From contig NC_135505.1 of NCBI RefSeq assembly GCF_052857255.1, forward strand, positions 59,563,149 through 59,627,148: a DNA stretch of 64,000 nucleotides. Direction: 5' to 3'. Positions within the stretch are counted from its first letter, which is position 1, and each line of letters opens with the position of its first letter. This DNA is from Amblyomma americanum (Eukaryota > Arthropoda > Arachnida > Ixodida > Ixodidae). Both the position numbers and the translations under genes were made by a program. Below, piece after piece: positions 52,844-63,731 of this stretch. Under the pieces are notes generated by a model. It was not told the origin of the DNA. It was given only the letters and a program-made list of their open reading frames with translations, and made no database searches.

Positions 52844-53014
52844 ATGTGCCTTGTCCGACGATCACGTGTGCATTGTGTGAGAAACGAGTTCAAGGAGGTA
52901 CCGTTTCAAAGGTAGGACGTTTGCGTTACTGTAATGCTATTGTTATGGCTAATTTTTGGGCTTTCACTATAACGACCTTTCAGAATAACGAACATTTTCC
53001 CGCGGTCCCCTGAA

Positions 53015-53038
53015 GTTCGTTGTAACGGGGTTTGACTG
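53015..53038. repeat. Right terminal inverted repeat of the Tigger-like element
   Basis: The right repeat on plus reads GTTCGTTGTAACGGGGTTTG followed by ACTG, then TA. The single mismatch to the left repeat is a T-to-C change. Confidence 0.85.
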
Positions 53039-53040
53039 TA

Positions 53041-53395
53041 TCAGCGTTATTTACCTTGCGGAAAGGATCAAATACTACTTGTTTTGCAGAGCCCTGAATC
53101 TAAATTAAATCGTATTCAGCTTGCTGAATATCTATTCATGTCATCATTATTTACTTCTGCTTTCCCTTACTCTGCCAAGGCCAACTCTTCATATCGGGGA
53201 ACAGGGTCTACCAAAGCAGAATGTTAAGGATTCATTGCACACTTTCTTATTTTATAAGCGAAAATGAATGTTATTCTATATCCATAGCTATTAAGAACGA
53301 AATGACTTTAACGCGATAAGATAACGTGGTCTTTGTGAGGAGTAGCCGGCGTTGTTGCTGTGGTGCAGGCGACGCCGGCGGCGTTATGAGGAGAA
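53041..53395. other. Intergenic, nothing recognised
   Basis: Spacer after the transposon; no gene, RNA or repeat recognised. Confidence 0.3.
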
Positions 53396-53399
53396 GGCA

Positions 53400-53660
53400 G
53401 CCCACCTGCCACCTTGGTCCCGCTCCCTTGTGATGTCATGATTACTTTCCCCTTGAATGTTGAGCCAACTGCCAACCATGGCAGGTTGTAGCTAAAATAA
53501 TCACTGGTTGCGAGAGATTGCTAAGCAAGCTCAGACTCACTAGCCCCACCGGTGCCTGTGTTTGAGAGAGTCACCCGTTGGCATAGTGCCACATTGATGA
53601 ATCGCTCCACCACTGCGACAGGTGCTGTATGAGGACTCCAAAGGATCCTTGAATGTAACG
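53400..53660 (-). repeat. tRNA-like-headed SINE copy
   Basis: The minus strand has CACCTGTCGCAGTGGTGGAG, CGATTCATCAATGTGGCACT, ACTCTCTCAAACACAGGCAC, CGGTGGGGCTAGTGAGTCTG and then GCCATGGTTGGCAGTTG and CATGACATCACAAGG. This resembles the copies at 8127-8500 and 8676-9030 (including GACTCCAAAGGATC outside the head) more than the 42110-42420 form. Confidence 0.6.
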
Positions 53661-55020
53661 TAGAGGATGGCCCATTCCGCACGTATGGCCATGTAGGCAG
53701 TTTCTAGGCTAGGTAATATGCTAGGAGGACTCCACGCTGCTGAACGCATCCCTTAAAGCTGCCGCGTCGTACAGGTAAGGCGAAGCTTACGTGTCCGCTC
53801 AAGTTCTATTCGCGTTTTCAACACGCAGCGGATGACCTTGATGCCAGAACAGAGGGAAAACACGGCTTCGTACCGAAGAAAGAAGTCAGAGGCTACCCTC
53901 TACAACATGCGTCAGCAGCAGCGTCTTCCTGTACTCTGTCTAAATATTTCCTTGCAGCACTTTCAAAGCTAGAAACCTCTTGAGCCAATCAGGAAAGCGT
54001 ATTAAACATGTTCCTCCACGCCTCGCCATTTGCGTGTCATCTGCTCGCGGCCTACGCAGATATGGTAAGAAAATAGCATGTACCATAAGCGGATGGATGC
54101 TTACGCCCGCGAATCGTAAGTATTCTGTGAGATGTAACGCCAGTTACCACATAAGCACATTTTTTACAGCATATACAAACGAGACGCCACGATAACATCT
54201 GCCTCCTGGCAACTTCTATTTTTCAGAACGGGAACCATTTTTGTCAGCAAACCGACGCTCTTCTGCCTAGAACTGTGGCAATCGTAACCGTAACTAAAAC
54301 ATAAAGCTTACTTATCACTGATACGTCTTTTAACAGGCGAGATTAAACGCAGCGAAAGGCCGTTGCCCAGTTTATGGCCAGTGAACGTTAGTAACAACAA
54401 TGAATGGAGTCCAAAGCTAGGAGTCCTGCTTCGAAGGGCGCCGCCATTTTGGAACCGATATTTAAGCATACGCAAGAACCAGCAGTGTATCAAGGTAAAT
54501 AGCGTGTGTAAGGCGAGCGTGCGGTAAGGCTCGATTCGAAATAGCGTTTGACACGCGTACACTAAAAATCATGCTATTTTATTAGCACGGGAGTAGAGTC
54601 CCGCGGTAGACGAATCCGGAGAGCGGTGCGATGGAGCGTACGCTGCGAACAACGGCCCGTGCGACACATGCGCTGTCGCCGTTAAGTGTGGGCTAATTGC
54701 GCCGCACGTCTTGCATATACCGGGCCAGGTACCGCGCGCTCGCAGACAAGTTATCTCGTGCGGAGGAACTATGGCGCCACCTTTCGGCGTGGCGCGGAAG
54801 TCGGTCTGAAACAGTAAAGCTCGTGGAAGGAAGTCGTCCCGGGCGTTGCCCTCGGCAATCTGAGCAAAGCTGCGGACGAATGGCTGTGTTCGCACCAGGC
54901 GAGACCTTGTATTGCAAGAAGGTATTCTCTAGAATGTGCTACGTGGAATTGGCAAAACATGTCATTTTTCTACTCTCTTGAACAAACGACAGTGCACTTG
55001 TCTTTGAAGTTCGTTGTCTG
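53661..55020. other. Intergenic, no gene firmly recognised
   Basis: GC-rich at 54570-54960 with frames on both strands (54697-54981 plus, 54895-54569 minus), none with a recognised domain. The frames overlap, so at most one is real. Other frames are short. Confidence 0.2.
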
Positions 55021-55026
55021 TTCCTT

Positions 55027-55303
55027 TCATGAATATTTTGACCACTCGTCTTTGTGTATTTCAGTGCCCTCTTTATCATAGCTAAGTGACCGCCCATTAG
55101 CTGTGCTTACTTTGAATGACTCCCGGCGAGCACTGTCGTACGCCGCCCTCACACCGTACGAGAAGTACTCTTCTGCCGAAAGATGTACGTTTTTCTTCTT
55201 GGAATCCTCCTCTTCAATGCTTTGTGCCTCAGCCTTCACAGTTCCCCTAGGCTGACCACGAAGCATCTCCATGGTTGCGTACCCCTTCATCTTGCTTGCT
55301 ATG
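55027..55303 (-). CDS. Candidate terminal exon of an unknown host gene
   Basis: The minus strand has a good 3' splice site (TTCACGCAG then G) at about 55307-55299 after a partly pyrimidine-rich stretch. Then an open frame runs YQIAIASKMKGYATMEMLRGQ and onward to a stop at 55027. The 87 codons from the first Met are charged, low in rare residues and protein-like, with a lysine-glutamate cluster (SIEEEDSKKKN) then EYFSYGVRAAYDSARRESF. I do not recognise a family and found no upstream exons. An upstream stop in the same frame before the acceptor is consistent with an exon start. It may also be a chance frame. Confidence 0.35.
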
Positions 55304-57600
55304 GCTATCTGGTACCTGCGTGAAGGAGGTCATAGAAACCTTGCTCACACTCGTTCCGCTAGCACCGACACGTGTTCTCACTGAGAACATGCCATCTTCG
55401 CGCGAGCCTCCTTCAGGCCCGCGCGAGGTTCATGCGTCTGCCTTCAAACCACTCAGCTGCTGTATGGATTTCCGAGTCGCGCAATCAGAGGCCAAGTGAG
55501 AGGTTCTGCCGAAGAAGTCACTGCGCGGACAGTGGGGTTGTCGGCCGTTGTGAGTTCAGCAGCCACATATGGATTCTCCCGGTTTGGAACCCGCACGCAA
55601 GGAAACGAAGTTAACCTTGTTTGATCACACCTGCTAAAACACTTAATTATGGTGTCACCACAATGACATCGACATAATGCACTCTCGTTTCTTGCTGATA
55701 CCTCTCTGCTAGAAGCATTAAAAATTCTTTCAAAATCCTCTCTGAAAACTATTAACGTTAGCTTATAATGCTGTTGCAGAAATCAATTTTTTGAGAAAAG
55801 AACAAAAGAATTTTGAGACTGCAGATTGTTGTCCACCTACATCTTACCCCACTCTACACGGCTGGTGGAGAAACTATTGTGGTAAAAACCGGATGGTTAG
55901 CGCTCGTGCGCCGTAGTTTGAAACCTTGCTCCTTTATATTCGTTCGAAAGAAGAAAAAAACGTCGGCAGATAGTCAGTGATTGAATTGGTTGGTTTTCCC
56001 CCCGCTTAAGAGTCAGTCTGTATTTTCTATTTTATTTTCATTTTTTTCAACCAGCCAACTAGACCAAGGAAGATCTCATTCCCAGTCTTTCGCAAAGTTT
56101 CAGATGACACCGAAAAGCTGGCTTCAACGCATTCTGCAAATGCAGAAGCTTTCAACCTGCAGGGCATATTGCTTTCAAAAAATTTGAAGTTATATTTTCC
56201 TAAAAATGCCGTAAAATTCTTGCTTAACACAACAGTGCTAATCTTTCCCGCCTTGTGTTACGTTGTAGGTAAATTTAGCGAGGAGGATGCTGAATAGGCG
56301 AATTTTCACAACGGTTTATGTCAGGAAAGCGCATGGTGCCTGCGCTTTCTTGTATTTTGTATCTATTTTGCACCATTTATATAAAGATCCAAATGATGGC
56401 ATTAACTTCAATCTTTATTTCAATATAGGCTATAAAGATTTTCAGGCCTTCTGACGTTTGAATACTAGAATTTTATCGGAACTTCTTTGTCCTCCTTTAC
56501 GCTACCTGTGATTTACCCGTTCCTTGCTCATGTCTCTCCAGATTTTTCAAAAATATCTTCATTATCCCTGAACCTAGGACCGTCAGAAACACTCAGGCCT
56601 GCACAGACACCTGGTTAGATGATGCTGCATTATAAAAATGAAACGTTATAAAGAACTGCACCAGTCAGCAACCCGTATTATCGCCTCTTCTGTCAGAGCC
56701 CGGAAACAGAAAGCCGAATTGCCTACGCACTATCGGTGGAGAATCACAGCAAGCATGCGCCAAACGCACAGTCGATAGCGCAATGGCAGGCTACCACGTA
56801 GCGGAATATATTGGTTTGTTCGGAAGCTCCTGCGGCCACCTAAAACAGGTTAAAACTCGTCTCGCTAGGCGTACCGTGTGGACCTTCTTTTTCTGTTACT
56901 GTTTTGTCTCCTACAGCCGAGTATCCAAAAAGGGAAGGGAAAAGAAAGGAAGGAAACGGGAGGGAAAGTGCTTCCCTCGCTCCGGCTAAGCAACATTTTT
57001 TTTTCTGATGCCTTCTACACCAAATAGTAACTCAAAGCTATAAATAAATGCTGAAATCTTTAGGCCAGCTGCCGCAAGAGAAGACATCCTTGGCCTCTTG
57101 CTCCAGACCGCTGACTTACAAGTTATGCTTCGTGAATTCAACCTAAAACTATGGTGCTATGGTATGTACTCTCATGCATGTACAAACTTCATCTCGGTAA
57201 CTAAGGCTTTACTTTGTACTGTAAGAGTTATCTACATTGATAAAAGATTCCACATTAAATCACATGCTTATCAAGGTCCCGCATAGTGCTTGACTACTGT
57301 ATGACCTCATACCCTCTATATTACGAAACTGAGAATCATCAGGAGAATACTCACGGCATTTCCGCTACAACTGGGTAGGCGAACACACGGAACGTGAGTC
57401 CTTCCTGTGCGTCAAAATTTCCAGGGTACGAAATTGGGTGCCGCCTGGTGTTCTGCAAACAACAGTCAGATTCATTGCACTTCATGAAACGAAGAGGAAT
57501 ACGAATATATTTTATTTGTATTAGCTGTGTTCAACAACAAGGAAATAATATTTACTCGTTTAATAGCTGAAACATAGACCATGCAAAATAGAAGGCAATA
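55304..57600. other. Intergenic, nothing firmly recognised
   Basis: Several short frames (55275-55499 and 55372-55614 plus, overlapping; 55981-56187 plus; 56783-56989 plus) show no domain. A degenerate tRNA-like head with GGATGGTTAGCGC and GTTTGAAACC words lies at 55885-55925 and may be a SINE fragment. The part 56540-57000 is unrecognised. Confidence 0.2.
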
Positions 57601-57604
57601 AACC

Positions 57605-57685
57605 CACATCCCTCAAGAGGGATCTGAAACCACGGTGTGTGCTTGTTGGAGATGGCTCTCTACCAACAGAGCCAGGAGGCGGCTG
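57605..57685 (-). repeat. tRNA-like sequence (pseudo-tRNA or SINE head)
   Basis: On the minus strand: GGCTCTGTTGGTAGAGAGCC (A-box-like D arm), a short anticodon-type arm, and GGTTTCAGATCCCTC (B-box-like). The D-arm and T-arm words are in the right order and spacing, but the acceptor stem is not convincing. It is more likely a SINE head or pseudogene than a functional tRNA. Confidence 0.4.
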
Positions 57686-57689
57686 TCCA

Positions 57690-59395
57690 GCCTTCTGCTT
57701 CGGCGTGTTTATGTGTTGTGCGTAGTGCAGCTTTGTGAGCGTTCATCAGCGCCCCCTTGAGTCAATGGGGTGGACGTGGAACGTAATGTAATAGCCCATG
57801 TGTCATGTAGAAAATGACTGAGCTGACAGCGCGGTAGCTGTGCAAAAACATCTTCATGCTGCCTAGGCATATTAAATATGTTCACTTTCAATAGTACCAC
57901 CAGACGGGTGAAACTTCGTATACCTCCCAGCGGCCCCGAATTACTGACGGTAGCGCCAATTCCTGCTTCATCTACATTGGTAGCGGTTCGAGACACAGTG
58001 GAGGCGTATTAATCTGCATAGCAAAGGGCGGCTGAACCATGCCGGTGCGGGGGATGTTGCATGACTTCTTCTTCACGCCGGGACTGGTCCAGAATCGCCT
58101 CGGCTAGGCGAGGTAGGTGGATTTATCCTTGTCCGCCAGCTCTGCAAGCGGCCGCCCGCCGCGCTTTACTTGGGTTTTCGTAAACCTTTTCTTTGCTGTT
58201 GTGGCATGTTCAAATTAGTTGCGATGCCGGTAAACAACTGCAATCGCAGTGCCGGCCCATGTATGGAAAACAGAGAACATATTTTTAGGCCTTTATTGAC
58301 AAATATATCCTTCCAGTTACTCTCACTCTAGAAGAAAAATTTCTAAAAAAACACGGTCTATGTTACAGCATCCAGTATTATACATATGTGTGTGGACGCA
58401 TCACGGGTGTTAAATGTATCTGAAACGGTACAGCTGACATTTTCAGCACATCATTTCGTGTATCACTCACGCAATATGTATCACGATCGTTCCGTGCATA
58501 CTGTGGACGCAATACAGGAGGATCATTCTGTCCACATGGGGTGCACAAAATTCAATGCATGCACAATATACCTTACAATCCTAGATAACTGCAAATAATT
58601 TGTTAAATAATTATGTAAACCCATTAAACCAAACAACTATCAGTGGTAGCCTACACTGTCCAAGCTAATATACGCGACACCAGTAGAATTAAGTTAAGAA
58701 ACATTTATATAATCGGTACCAAGAACATGCCGACTCATCTGCTGACTAAACTCGTTGACTGCATCGTCAGCAGCAGTGACTAGATTATAGTTTACGATCC
58801 ACGGCGCAGAAATTAGCGATGACTCTAAAGAAGGCGAGCGCAGGTAGCAGTTCTCGTCGTCTTCGTGCGGGACTCGCTACACTCTTCGCAATTTCGAAGG
58901 TAACGAGCGCAAAAGCAAACACCACCATATAATCGCAGCATTGACATGACTAACACACGAAGGAACACGACGCAAAAATGTCTGTGACCCGCGCTGCAAA
59001 GTGGGCGACAGCGCCAGAGATAACGCTACTGCAGAAGCAAGAAACACACACTAGGATGCGTGGCGGTTTCAGCGGCCGCGCGGGTCAGAAATTCAAAAGG
59101 ATAGAGGGAGAGAGATCGTTTCTTCATTCAGATCCTTCTTGCGGCTATATCTTGGTCTTTGCTAACGACGGCTATATCTTGTTCTTTGATCCCTCCTCCA
59201 GTTACGTCCATAGCGTAAGGCGGACCAGTTACGGCTTCAGCGGAGGATTCTCCAATTAGCCAGAACGAAAACTTCTCGCTCTTTCCTCCCCCTGATACCA
59301 CTAAATAGTACAATGAACACGCCGGTTATCATCAAAATCTATAGCATAATAAAGAGGGACAGCAAAGAAAAGCATCATTCTTTAGAGCACGTTGT
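57690..59395. other. Intergenic, nothing firmly recognised
   Basis: Overlapping short frames only. A short direct repeat (GGCTATATCTTGGTCTTTG and GGCTATATCTTGTTCTTTG) occurs at 59141-59186 within the frame 58978-59259. Confidence 0.2.
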
Positions 59396-59399
59396 TATT

Positions 59400-59600
59400 G
59401 TAGCGATAGCTACATTACGGTAGCATTTCGAGCCTTCTCCGTGGCGGCGCGCCCTGGCTGCGCCGCCACACTGTCACGGGGCTGGTCACGTGGTGTGGAG
59501 CAGCTGCCGGCTGCACGGTGTCGTGGCTGAATCACGTGCTTGGTCCCGTGACCAAGTTCCACCCGGCCACCTGTAGCTATCACGTCACTCCAGGTTTAAA
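59400..59600 (+). repeat. CACGTG-rich repeat core, second copy
   Basis: The block from 59470 to 59560 (CACGGGGCTGGTCACGTGGT, GGAGCAGCTGCCGGCTGC, GTCGTGGCTGAATCACGTGC, GTGACCAAG) matches inverted 19485-19560 in order. The sequence upstream (59400-59460) is unlike the tRNA head at 19600-19672, so the core has a different left neighbour here. Confidence 0.6.
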
Positions 59601-60253
59601 AAGGGCTAAACCACCGCCAATTTTTTTAGCTGGTTCAAGTCGCCAAGCGTAGAACACTGCAAGGACAGGACACCGGACAGAGATTAACCGGAGGCTCCAC
59701 CCACGTCCTGAAGAACTTTGTGAAAATGCAAAGAGTTCCCGCTATTGCTTCTCACAGATTGAACGCTTCGATCATATTGTCACATAGAGGTGGCGACAGT
59801 CGAAGGAGCAATGAAGACGGACGAAAGTTCGTCTAAAAGAAAACTGTTTAGTGGGGTTGACTTGCGGCCATAATGGGCTTAATCACTCTGCGGTGACGTA
59901 GCGACACGCGTGCTCGGAACTCGTCGAACAGAATGCCCGCCGCTGTTGGCCGTGCTCAAGTCAAATCTGATAGCGAACTTTCTAGATAAAAAAAGCGTGC
60001 AAAGTTATTATAAAATTCCGGAAAACGTAGAATTAGGTACGTCTGGATGCGCGCAATCGAAATAAATCTGGGCGCGTATTGCGTCGCAAACAAAGCGATA
60101 AATCAGTGTGGCGAAATATTCAAAGATTCGCGGCATTACTCCCCTCACAAAGAAGCCTCCACCCGATGCATTAAAACAAACAATGCGACTAGCAACAAAT
60201 AAAACGCATCGTGCGAAAATGAACACAGTATGGAAATGCACCGTACTTTAGCG
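59601..60253 (-). other. Probable 3' LTR and untranslated end of the gypsy element
   Basis: The pol reading frame stops near 60254 on the minus strand. The following bases (60250 to about 59640) lie where the 3' LTR should be. Only one LTR copy is in the window, so its limits and even its presence cannot be confirmed. A frame at 60241-60008 on minus is not recognised. Confidence 0.4.
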
Positions 60254-60411
60254 CGCATGATAGGTCTTCAGACGGACGACATGGACAACTTCTGAAGGTA
60301 CGCGGCGTCGCTAGGATGCAGTAATTGCATCAGGGATGACTTCATAATCCAGTTCACCTAGCCGACGAACAACCTTGTACGGGCCGAAATAGCGGAGTAA
60401 AAGCTGTCCAC

Positions 60412-61080
60412 TCAATCCACGGCGGCGAATGGCGCCCGAACCCAGACTTGGTCTCCTGGCTTGTATTCCGCGTTGCGTCTTCGTATGTTGTAGCGTCTGG
60501 TGTCGGTCCGATGCTGGTCTTTGATCCGTAATCGGGCAACCATTCCAGCTTCTAATGCACGTTGAAGGTAGGTGGTGACGTCAACATTCTCTTCTTCGGT
60601 AACGTTGCGTAGCATGGCGTCTAGCGTGGTCGTAGCCTCCCTGCCATAAACGAGTCTAAAAGGCGTCATCTGGGTGGTCTCCTGCACTGCGGTGTTGTAG
60701 GCGAAAACGACGTAAGGCAGGATGACGTCCCAGGTCTTGTGTTCTGCATAGACATACATTGCAAGCATATCGGCGATGGTTTTGTTTAGGCGCTCGGTCA
60801 GTCCGTTGGTCTGCGGATGCTACGCAGTTGTCCTCCGGTGGCTGGTATGGCCTTAACGCGGGATGGCATGCGTTAGTTCCGCCGTGAATGATATCCCTCT
60901 GTCCGTGATGAGCACATCGGGCGCGCCATGTCGCAGAAGAATGCACTCCACGAAAAATTTCGCGACTTCTGCTGCTGTTCCGTTCGGTAGGGTTTTTGCC
61001 TCGGCGTAGCGGATCAGGTAGGCGGTCGCTGCGATGGTCCACTTATAACCAGATGTTGACTTTGGGAAAAGGTAAAGCAA
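60412..61080 (-). pseudogene. Gypsy integrase
   Basis: The frame 61080-60853 has SGYKWTIAATAYLIRYAEAK, then VAKFFVECILLRHGAPDVLI, TDRGISF, giving the first part of the core with the second catalytic aspartate (TDRG). A frame change near 60850 leads to 60768-60412: YVYAEHKTWDVILPYVVFAY, NTAVQETTQMTPFRLVYGRE and the C-terminal linker RRRNAEYKPGDQVWVRAPF. The third catalytic residue lies in the broken segment 60850-60770. A further frame change near 60410 leads to the C-terminal tail. Confidence 0.75.
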
Positions 61081-61619
61081 GTCTATGCCGATCTGCTGAA
61101 AGGGCCTTGAGGGAGTTCAATGGGGTTCAGAAATCCTGCTGCTCAGGTGCAAGCTGTCTTTCGTCTCTGAGAATCTCGGCTGGATTTCACATAATGTGCA
61201 ACATCGACAGACAGTCCGGGCCAGTAATACTGATCTTGAATGCGGCGGAGGGTACGAGTAAACCAGAGATGTCCAGCTATCGGCTCGTCGTGTGAAGCCT
61301 GTAGAAATTATTCTCGAAGACAAGCAGGTACAACCACTGAGGTAGGCTGCTTTTTCGCTGCGAAGTTCCTTTTCATGACAACATTTTGTACACAGAAGGA
61401 ACACAATCCTAGCTTGAATGAGGCTGGGAGTGAAGAAACTTTGCCTTCCAAGTGCTCGATGAGGCGTTTTAGGTCGGGGTCCGAGTGGTGCTGCTGTGCA
61501 AAAGAGCTGGGGTTGATGGGTCCCAGGATGGCGTCCTCATCGTCGTCCAGCGGCGGTGCGTCTACAGGGGCCCGTAAGAGGCAATCGGCGTCAGAGTGCT
61601 TTCGTCCGGACTTGTAAAC

Positions 61620-62031
61620 GACGGTGACGTCAGACTCCTGGAGACGCAGATTTCATCGAGCGAGGCGGCCAAAGAGGTCCTTCAAACTGGCAAGCCAGCA
61701 CAGCGCATAGTGATCGCTGACCGCCTTGAACGGTCGTCCGTAGAGGTAGGGGCGGAATTTCGACGTAGCCCAGATGATGGCAAGGCACTCCTCCTCAGTT
61801 GTCGAATAGTTAGTCTCGGCCTTGGAAATTGAACGGCTAGCGTACGCGATTACCTTCTGGCTTTTTTCTTGATGAACCCCTCGCTTTTTTTAACAAGCCC
61901 CACGCTGCTTTCGTCGGTATGAAGTTCAGTATCGGCGGAATCATCAAAATGCGCGAGGATCGGTGGGGACTGTAAACGACGCTGAAGTTCTTTGAAGGTT
62001 CTGTTTGCGGCGCTTCCCATTTAAATACCAC
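61620..62031 (-). pseudogene. Gypsy RNase H region, broken
   Basis: The frame 62031-61837 has RSSRILMIPPILNFIPTKAA, consistent with the start of Ty3 RNase H (normally a TDASxxGxG block). Words for the later part ([20 protein letters not shown] and [23 protein letters not shown] sequence) are readable in shifted frames between 61830 and 61660. No intact active site is claimed. Confidence 0.6.
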
Positions 62032-62081
62032 GCCTGCCTTCGTCAGTTAGACCAGGGGCTCGGCGATGCGCGGAAGGTTTT

Positions 62082-62988
62082 TCATAAATCATCGGTAATA
62101 TGCGAACAGTGCAAGGAATCTGCGCACTGCTTTCTTATCGGCCGGTAGTGAAAGCTATTCAATAGCAGCTGTTTTCTGCTGGTCTGGGCGTTTGCTTTTA
62201 AGTTTAGGCCAGACAACGTGATGGCGTGTAGTACTGTTTGAAGTCTTTTGAGGTGCTCTTGAAAGTTCGAGGTGAAGCCATCGACATCATCTAAATATAA
62301 AAGACAAATCTTTAGGCCTTGCAGAACTGTACCCATTACCCGCTGAAACGTCGCTGGTGCGGAACAGAGACCAAATCGCATCACCTTGAAATCAAAGAGC
62401 CCATCCGGAGTGATGAATGCGGTCTTCTCGCGATCTCTTTCATCGACCTCAATTTGCCAATAGCCGCTCTTGATGTCCATCATTAGGAAATACTTGGCGT
62501 TGCGAGGCGGTCCAGTGTGTCGTCGAAGCGGGGGCGGGAGTAGACGTCCTTCTTTGTTATCTTGTTCAAGCGGCGGCAATCAACGCAGAATCGAAGTGCG
62601 CCGGCTTTCTTTCTCACTAGAACAACCGGTGCCGCCCATCGGAAGGCTGGAGGACGTCGTCACGAAGCATTTCTTCGACTTGGTCCCGGATGGGTTGTCG
62701 TTCCCGCGGCGGCACACGGTAGGGGCTTTGACTAAGAGGTCGGGCGTGCTGGTGGGTTATAATGCGATGCTTGGGAACTGGCGTTTGTCGGACTTTCGGC
62801 GATGACGAAAAACACTCGCTGTAGCTTCGACGCAGATTGCGGATCTGGTCTTGTCTGTTCCGGGGCAGGGCTGAGTGTATGTCGAAAGTGGGCGCGTTCT
62901 CTTGGTCAGGCGAATATTTTGCGGAGGGGTCGGAGAGGGTGAATGAGTCTCGTGCGTCGGATATTTCGTTGAAGAAAGCAATCGTCAT
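62082..62988 (-). pseudogene. Gypsy reverse transcriptase, frameshifted
   Basis: The first frame (62988-62617) carries IRDQVEEMLRDDVLQPSDGR, the finger block. The second (62579-62082) carries YFLMMDIKSGYWQIEVDERD, EKTAFITPDGLFDFKVMRFG, LCSAPATFQRVMGTVLQGLK and LLYLDDVDGF. The YLDD active site is intact. The sequence between the two frames is collinear with the usual connection, so a single frameshift near 62600 is enough. It synthesises the cDNA. Confidence 0.8.
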
Positions 62989-63731
62989 TCCTCGGTTATT
63001 GTGCCCGTATTCTTGCTGAAATTAGTCAGCAGTCCTTCGGCCTGAACATTGCGAAAATGTGTGATGCCTCTTGCGATACTGATTCCTCGATCTAGAAGCA
63101 ACTGCATGTTCTCTTCATTGATGGCTTCAGCGTTTAAGGCTTTCGTGGCGCCTACGGTCACGATAACGCTTGAATGGGATGGCGCACTCACTTCTTCCTC
63201 CAGGACACTCAGGGCAACGTGACTTTCCGGAGTTTTCATCGAAGGGATGGCCTCGTCCATCGAAAGCATGATCAGCTTGGATCGCAGGTGGATGGTCGCC
63301 TGATGCTCATTTAGGTAACTCATGCTCAAGATCACTTCGCGGAAGCATTGCGGTAGCACGACAAAAGATGCAGGATAGGTAAGTCCTTTGACAGTCACTC
63401 GCGCTGTGCATCGCCCTGATGGCTTAATGAGGCGACCCCCTGCGGTGCGAATTTTTGAACCGGCCCAAGCGGTCGTAACTTTCCTGAGCTGCGCAACGAA
63501 TATTCCATTCATCACCGAGTAATCGGCTCCCGTGTCGACAAGAGCGGTAACTTTCCGGCTGTCCATAGTAACTTCTAATTCGGATGCCCTGGCGCTTGCA
63601 TTGCGATTTGGCCATGGCGTTGGCTCATGGCTTCGTGGCGTATGCGAATCGAGGGTGGAGTGTATCGTCAAAGCTTTTCTGTGTGGCGGCATCGCTTTGA
63701 ATGCAGTTCGCGTCGTGGTCGGGGTTGTCAT
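62985..63731 (-). pseudogene. Gypsy protease region
   Basis: The frame is open for 248 codons. The retropepsin active site is VTALVDTGADYSVM with the DTGA core intact, followed by KIRTAGGRLIKPSGR and, later, VILSMSYLNEHQATI (the second half of the protease fold). The frame ends NTGTITEE then a stop; the next frame overlaps it at an ATGA, so RT is reached by a frame change. Retropepsin cleaves the gag-pol precursor. Confidence 0.75.

Larger units (their letters stand above)
50825..53038 (+). mobile_element. Complete Tigger/pogo-like DNA transposon
   Basis: The element is bounded by a TA dinucleotide on both sides (50823-50824 and 53039-53040). The terminal inverted repeats are about 24 bases (left end CAGTCAAATCCCGTTACAAC; the inverted right end CAGTCAAACCCCGTTACAAC) with one mismatch. 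Inside each end are repeated AATAACGAACATTT-type subterminal words (50866-50966 and 52970-53000). Length is 2,214 bp with one uninterrupted transposase. All structural parts expected of an autonomous pogo/Tigger element are present. Confidence 0.9.
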
